Source: a bacterium UBA6115
Lineage (GTDB): Bacteria > Bacillota_A > Clostridia > Christensenellales > Aristaeellaceae
Assembly (NCBI GenBank): GCA_002428405.1
Contig: DIWD01000070.1
Span: forward strand, 1-27,300
Direction of reading: 5' to 3'
DNA: 27,300 bases
The translations under genes and the position numbers were made by a program. This document shows, one piece after another, positions 24,982 to 27,300 of the stretch (position 1 is the stretch's first letter; every line of letters begins with the position of its first letter). The notes under the pieces were generated by a model that was not told the DNA's origin, made no database searches, and saw nothing but the letters and a program-made list of their open reading frames with translations.

Positions 24982-26812
24982 AAAGCGCCTCTTGAGCTGT
25001 GCTCAGTTCTTTGTGCTGGATGTATTCATCCTCAAGCCCCGACTGGATCTGGTAAATGCGCCGGTACAGGCCTGGACGGGAAATCAGCTCATCATGGGTG
25101 CCCTGGTCGCTGATCTTTCCATTCTCCAGCACCAGGATACGGTCCGCCTGGCGGAGGGTGAGGATGCGGTGGCTGATGATGATGGTCGTCACACCCAGGC
25201 TGCGCCGTCTGAGCGCTTCCCGGATCCGCGCGTCGGTCTGTGTGTCCACCGCGGAGAGGGAATCGTCAAAGACGAGGATGTCATTGTTCTTCAGCAGGGT
25301 GCGCGCGATGGCCGCGCGCTGTTTCTGTCCGCCTGAAAGGGTGACGCCGCGCTCGCCCACCATGGTTTCCCAGCCCTTTTCGCTGTCCTTTATGAACTCA
25401 AGGGCCTGCGCATCCTCGGCCGCTGCTTCGATCTCCTCCCTGGAGGCATGAGTCGCCGCCATGCGCAGGTTTTCATAGATGGTTTTTGAATAGAGGAAAG
25501 GTTCCTGCAGAACCAGCCCCACACGGCTCCTTAAGTGCTTGCGGGATATCGCCTTGATGTCATGGCCGGAGACTGTGATCGCCCCGGACTGCGGCGTATA
25601 CATCCGCTGCAGCAAAAGCGCGATGCTGGACTTGCCGGAGCCTGTCGCGCCAAGGATGGCGACGGTCTGGCCTGCCTTGATGGTGAAACTGAGATCCTGC
25701 AGCACCTCGGCGCTGCCATCGTACTTGAAACTCACCTTGTCAAACACGATATCGCCGTCAAGCGCGGGCGCGATTGCCCCCGGCTGGTCTTCCTCCGCTT
25801 TCTGGCGGAGGATTTCATCGATGCGCTCCAGGGATACCATGGTACGCCCGCCCTGGGAGAGGATGCGCCCCATGTTGCGCACCGGCCAGATCAGCATGCC
25901 GACATAGCTGGTAAACACCACAATGTCCCCGATGGAGATGCGGCCGGCCTGGGCTTCTGAAAGGCAGAAGAGAAGTGTCAGCAGCGCCTGGCCCATGCCC
26001 ATCAGGTCACCCGAGCTCCAGTAAAAGGCATCAAGCCAGGTGAGCTTCAGGAATTTGTCCCGCGTTTCACGGCTGGCAGTCTCGTACTTTTCAATTTCCC
26101 GCTGTGCCTGCCCGAAGGCGCGCACCACGCGCATCCCCGTGAGGTTTTCCTGAAGCACGGTGGTCAGCTGCCCCTCTGACTCGTCGGCTGTCCGGAAGGC
26201 TTTGATGATGAGCTTGAAGAACAGCCAGGCGAACAGGAACAGCGCCGGCATGATGACCAGGCTGACCATGGTGATCCTCAGCGATAATGGGATCAGCAGC
26301 GCCAAAGCGATGCCGACCATCATCACGGCGTCCACGATGCTGAGCATGTTCATGGCGAAGAAACGGCGGGCCGTGTCCACGTCGGAGGTGCAGCGCTGCA
26401 CCAGGTCACCGGTCGCTGACTTGCTGTGGTAGCTGAAGGGAAGCTCCTGCAGGTGGGCGTACAGGTCATTGCGCAGCCTTCTGGCGGCTTTTTCACTTCC
26501 GATGGCTGTCCAGCGCCCCTTGAGGAAGTTGCAGACGCCGTTGAGAACGCTGATGAGTACAAGCACCAACCCCGGCAGCCATAGGTTCGCGCGCATAAAA
26601 TCGCGCCCGCCAAGACCATTGACAAAGTTGGATAGGAAGCCCGGCAGCCTGGATGGCAGGCCGCTTAAGTAGTTATCCAGCACTTCCGCCAGCACGGCGG
26701 GGGTGAGGAAACCCAGGAACACACTGATGACAGCCAGAATGGCAGCGCTTGAAAAATAGCCCGCATTCTCTCTCAGCAGCCTGATGAACAGCTTGTAATT
26801 ACGTTTTTTCAT
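24974..26812 (-). CDS. Heterodimeric ABC exporter, subunit with degenerate Walker B
   Basis: A 612-residue half-transporter with six membrane helices (about 18-310) and an ATPase domain (about 353-585). Walker A is GATGSGKSS (388-396), Q-loop Gln436, canonical signature LSGGQ (492-496), Walker B LVFDDS with Asp517 where the catalytic Glu is expected, and H-loop His548. This Asp is the hallmark of the non-hydrolysing site in heterodimeric exporters. Combined with the partner's LSTGE, one composite ATP site is degenerate and the other (partner Walker B with this LSGGQ) is complete. AGGTGAATT precedes the ATG. It is the first structural gene after the leader attenuator. Confidence 0.95.
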   Translation of the reverse strand: MKKRNYKLFIRLLRENAGYFSSAAILAVISVFLGFLTPAVLAEVLDNYLSGLPSRLPGFLSNFVNGLGGRDFMRANLWLPGLVLVLISVLNGVCNFLKGRWTAIGSEKAARRLRNDLYAHLQELPFSYHSKSATGDLVQRCTSDVDTARRFFAMNMLSIVDAVMMVGIALALLIPLSLRITMVSLVIMPALFLFAWLFFKLIIKAFRTADESEGQLTTVLQENLTGMRVVRAFGQAQREIEKYETASRETRDKFLKLTWLDAFYWSSGDLMGMGQALLTLLFCLSEAQAGRISIGDIVVFTSYVGMLIWPVRNMGRILSQGGRTMVSLERIDEILRQKAEEDQPGAIAPALDGDIVFDKVSFKYDGSAEVLQDLSFTIKAGQTVAILGATGSGKSSIALLLQRMYTPQSGAITVSGHDIKAISRKHLRSRVGLVLQEPFLYSKTIYENLRMAATHASREEIEAAAEDAQALEFIKDSEKGWETMVGERGVTLSGGQKQRAAIARTLLKNNDILVFDDSLSAVDTQTDARIREALRRRSLGVTTIIISHRILTLRQADRILVLENGKISDQGTHDELISRPGLYRRIYQIQSGLEDEYIQHKELSTAQEALYE

Positions 26813-26834
26813 AATTCACCTAACATTGATTGGC

Positions 26835-26872
26835 AAAAAAACAGCTCCCGCACTTGACCATGCCGGAGCCTG
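26835..26872 (-). terminator. Intrinsic terminator in the leader of the ABC exporter operon (attenuator)
   Basis: On the minus strand, arm CAGGCTCCGGCA (complement of 26861-26872), loop TGGTCAAG, arm TGCGGGAGCTG (complement of 26842-26852), then seven T. The stem has one bulge and one mismatch. It lies 22 bases before the exporter start codon and downstream of the leader open frame, so it must be bypassed for the exporter to be made. Confidence 0.8.
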
Positions 26873-26880
26873 CCTGAAGC

Positions 26881-26902
26881 CGCTGAAAAACTCGTCTCAG
26901 CG
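26881..26902 (-). promoter_or_regulatory. Leader hairpin overlapping the uORF stop, possible antiterminator base
   Basis: A six-base-pair stem (CGCTGA with TCAGCG) holds the uORF stop codon in one arm. Directly upstream on the transcript, CCTGC (complement of 26902-26906) can pair with GCAGG (complement of 26869-26873), which overlaps the first arm of the terminator. Terminator and this extended pairing cannot both form. Confidence 0.55.
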
Positions 26903-26971
26903 CAGGGAAAGCCGGCCGTGACATGGCGTGACCCTATTGTTCCAGCTCCGTACGATGCTGATCTGATTCAT
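26897..26971 (-). CDS. Putative 24-residue leader peptide (uORF) of the ABC exporter operon
   Basis: A short open frame in the exporter leader. It starts MNQISIVRSWNN and later contains CHGRLSLR before a TGA stop. AGGAGG (complement of 26979-26984) stands seven bases before the ATG, the best ribosome binding site in the locus. It lies between a consensus promoter and an intrinsic terminator, the arrangement of translation-controlled attenuators. The peptide is basic, with five Arg, and is not similar to a functional small protein I know. Its role is inferred to be sensing ribosome progress. Conservation in related genomes has not been checked. Confidence 0.62.
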   Translation of the reverse strand: MNQISIVRSWNNRVTPCHGRLSLR

Positions 26972-27003
26972 GCCGCGGCCTCCTCTCTGATGATTTCCTG
27001 CAC

Positions 27004-27032
27004 AGTATAGGTCTGAATTTTTTCCTTGTCAA
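27004..27032 (-). promoter_or_regulatory. Strong consensus promoter of the ABC exporter operon
   Basis: On the minus strand, TTGACA (complement of 27027-27032), a 17-bp spacer and TATACT (complement of 27004-27009). It is the closest to consensus in the window, which fits control after initiation rather than at the promoter. Confidence 0.92.
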
Positions 27033-27108
27033 GCAATTTCCTATAAAAAATCGCAAAAATCCATGAATTTCATTATTGCGCGCAGGTTGGATTAATCCTC
27101 AGGCTTTT

Positions 27109-27300
27109 TCAGGAGCCAAAAATCTCAGCGGCCTCGGCCATGTTTCGGATCACTTCGACGTGGAAGGGACAGCGGTCCTCGCAGCTGCCGCAGGAAACGC
27201 AATCGCTTCCGCTGGCGTCAAGGGAGGCGTAGTGCTGGCGCACACTGGGCGGCACATGGGCTTTATCCAGCCGGGCGATGTCCAGATAGCGGTGGACGGA
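27109..27300 (-). CDS. C-terminal fragment of an aldo/keto reductase with 4Fe-4S motif (5' end outside window)
   Basis: The frame is open to the window edge and ends at TGA (complement of 27109-27111), leaving 63 residues. They contain one four-cysteine motif, DCVSCGSCEDRCPF, and the ending V-I-R-N-M-A-E-A-A-E-I-F-G. This combination is typical of the ferredoxin-like tail of a large group of clostridial aldo/keto reductases, whose TIM-barrel part would lie beyond the edge. The identity is inferred from the tail alone; another ferredoxin-tailed oxidoreductase is possible. It lies upstream of, and in the same direction as, the ABC exporter operon, with no clear terminator between them. Confidence 0.8.
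   Translation of the reverse strand, partial: SVHRYLDIARLDKAHVPPSVRQHYASLDASGSDCVSCGSCEDRCPFHVEVIRNMAEAAEIFGS

Overview
The window looks like a chromosomal segment of a GC-rich member of the Clostridia (Bacillota). The evidence is a T-box leader in front of serS, a DUF1292 protein, a MerR-TipAS regulator with its operator in a 19-bp promoter spacer, strong purine-rich ribosome binding sites, sigma-A-like promoters, and no outer-membrane genes. Most of it is ordinary housekeeping and accessory DNA. I see no phage, CRISPR array, insertion sequence, tRNA or rRNA gene.

Layout. 1-255: 3' end of a DUF7000-like gene. 271-1332 (-): rsgA, 30S assembly GTPase. 1520-2429: self-contained MerR-TipAS drug-sensing unit with operator, internal start for a short form, and terminator. 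2450-4665: promoter, DUF1292 gene, uvrC. 4717-7720: two adjacent exported proteins that look like distant paralogues. 7840-9964: obgE, a GNAT acetyltransferase and yhbY. 10117-10809 (-): an AT-rich, probably imported gene for a one-TM coiled-coil protein, beside hairpin repeat DNA. 10999-14139 (-): a tightly overlapped operon of nitroreductase-like protein, rarA/mgsA, a ProXp-type tRNA deacylase and a YfbR-like 5'-deoxynucleotidase. 14271-15814 (-): serS with a complete T-box leader. 15893-16426: YdeI/OmpD-associated-type protein. 16505-17524 (-): secreted four-SH3b protein. 17850-22978: six-gene molybdenum hydroxylase operon. 23116-27032 (-): heterodimeric ABC exporter behind a leader-peptide attenuator. 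27109-27300 (-): 3' end of an aldo/keto reductase with a C-terminal 4Fe-4S motif.

How the genes work together. The molybdenum operon encodes a MocA-like cytidylyltransferase, the Mo-binding, 2Fe-2S and FAD subunits of a xanthine-dehydrogenase-like enzyme, then an uncharacterised membrane protein and a THEP1-like P-loop NTPase, nearly all overlapping. The last two genes are the least understood part of the enzyme system. The ABC exporter subunits have complementary defects in one ATP site (Asp for Glu in Walker B of one, LSTGE for LSGGQ in the other), as expected for an obligate heterodimer. Upstream of it lie a consensus promoter, a 24-codon open frame with a strong Shine-Dalgarno sequence, and an intrinsic terminator with a competing pairing. 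This suggests translation-dependent attenuation, possibly drug-induced.

The strongest candidates for new biology are that attenuator, the membrane-protein/NTPase pair of the molybdenum operon, and the paralogous exported pair.
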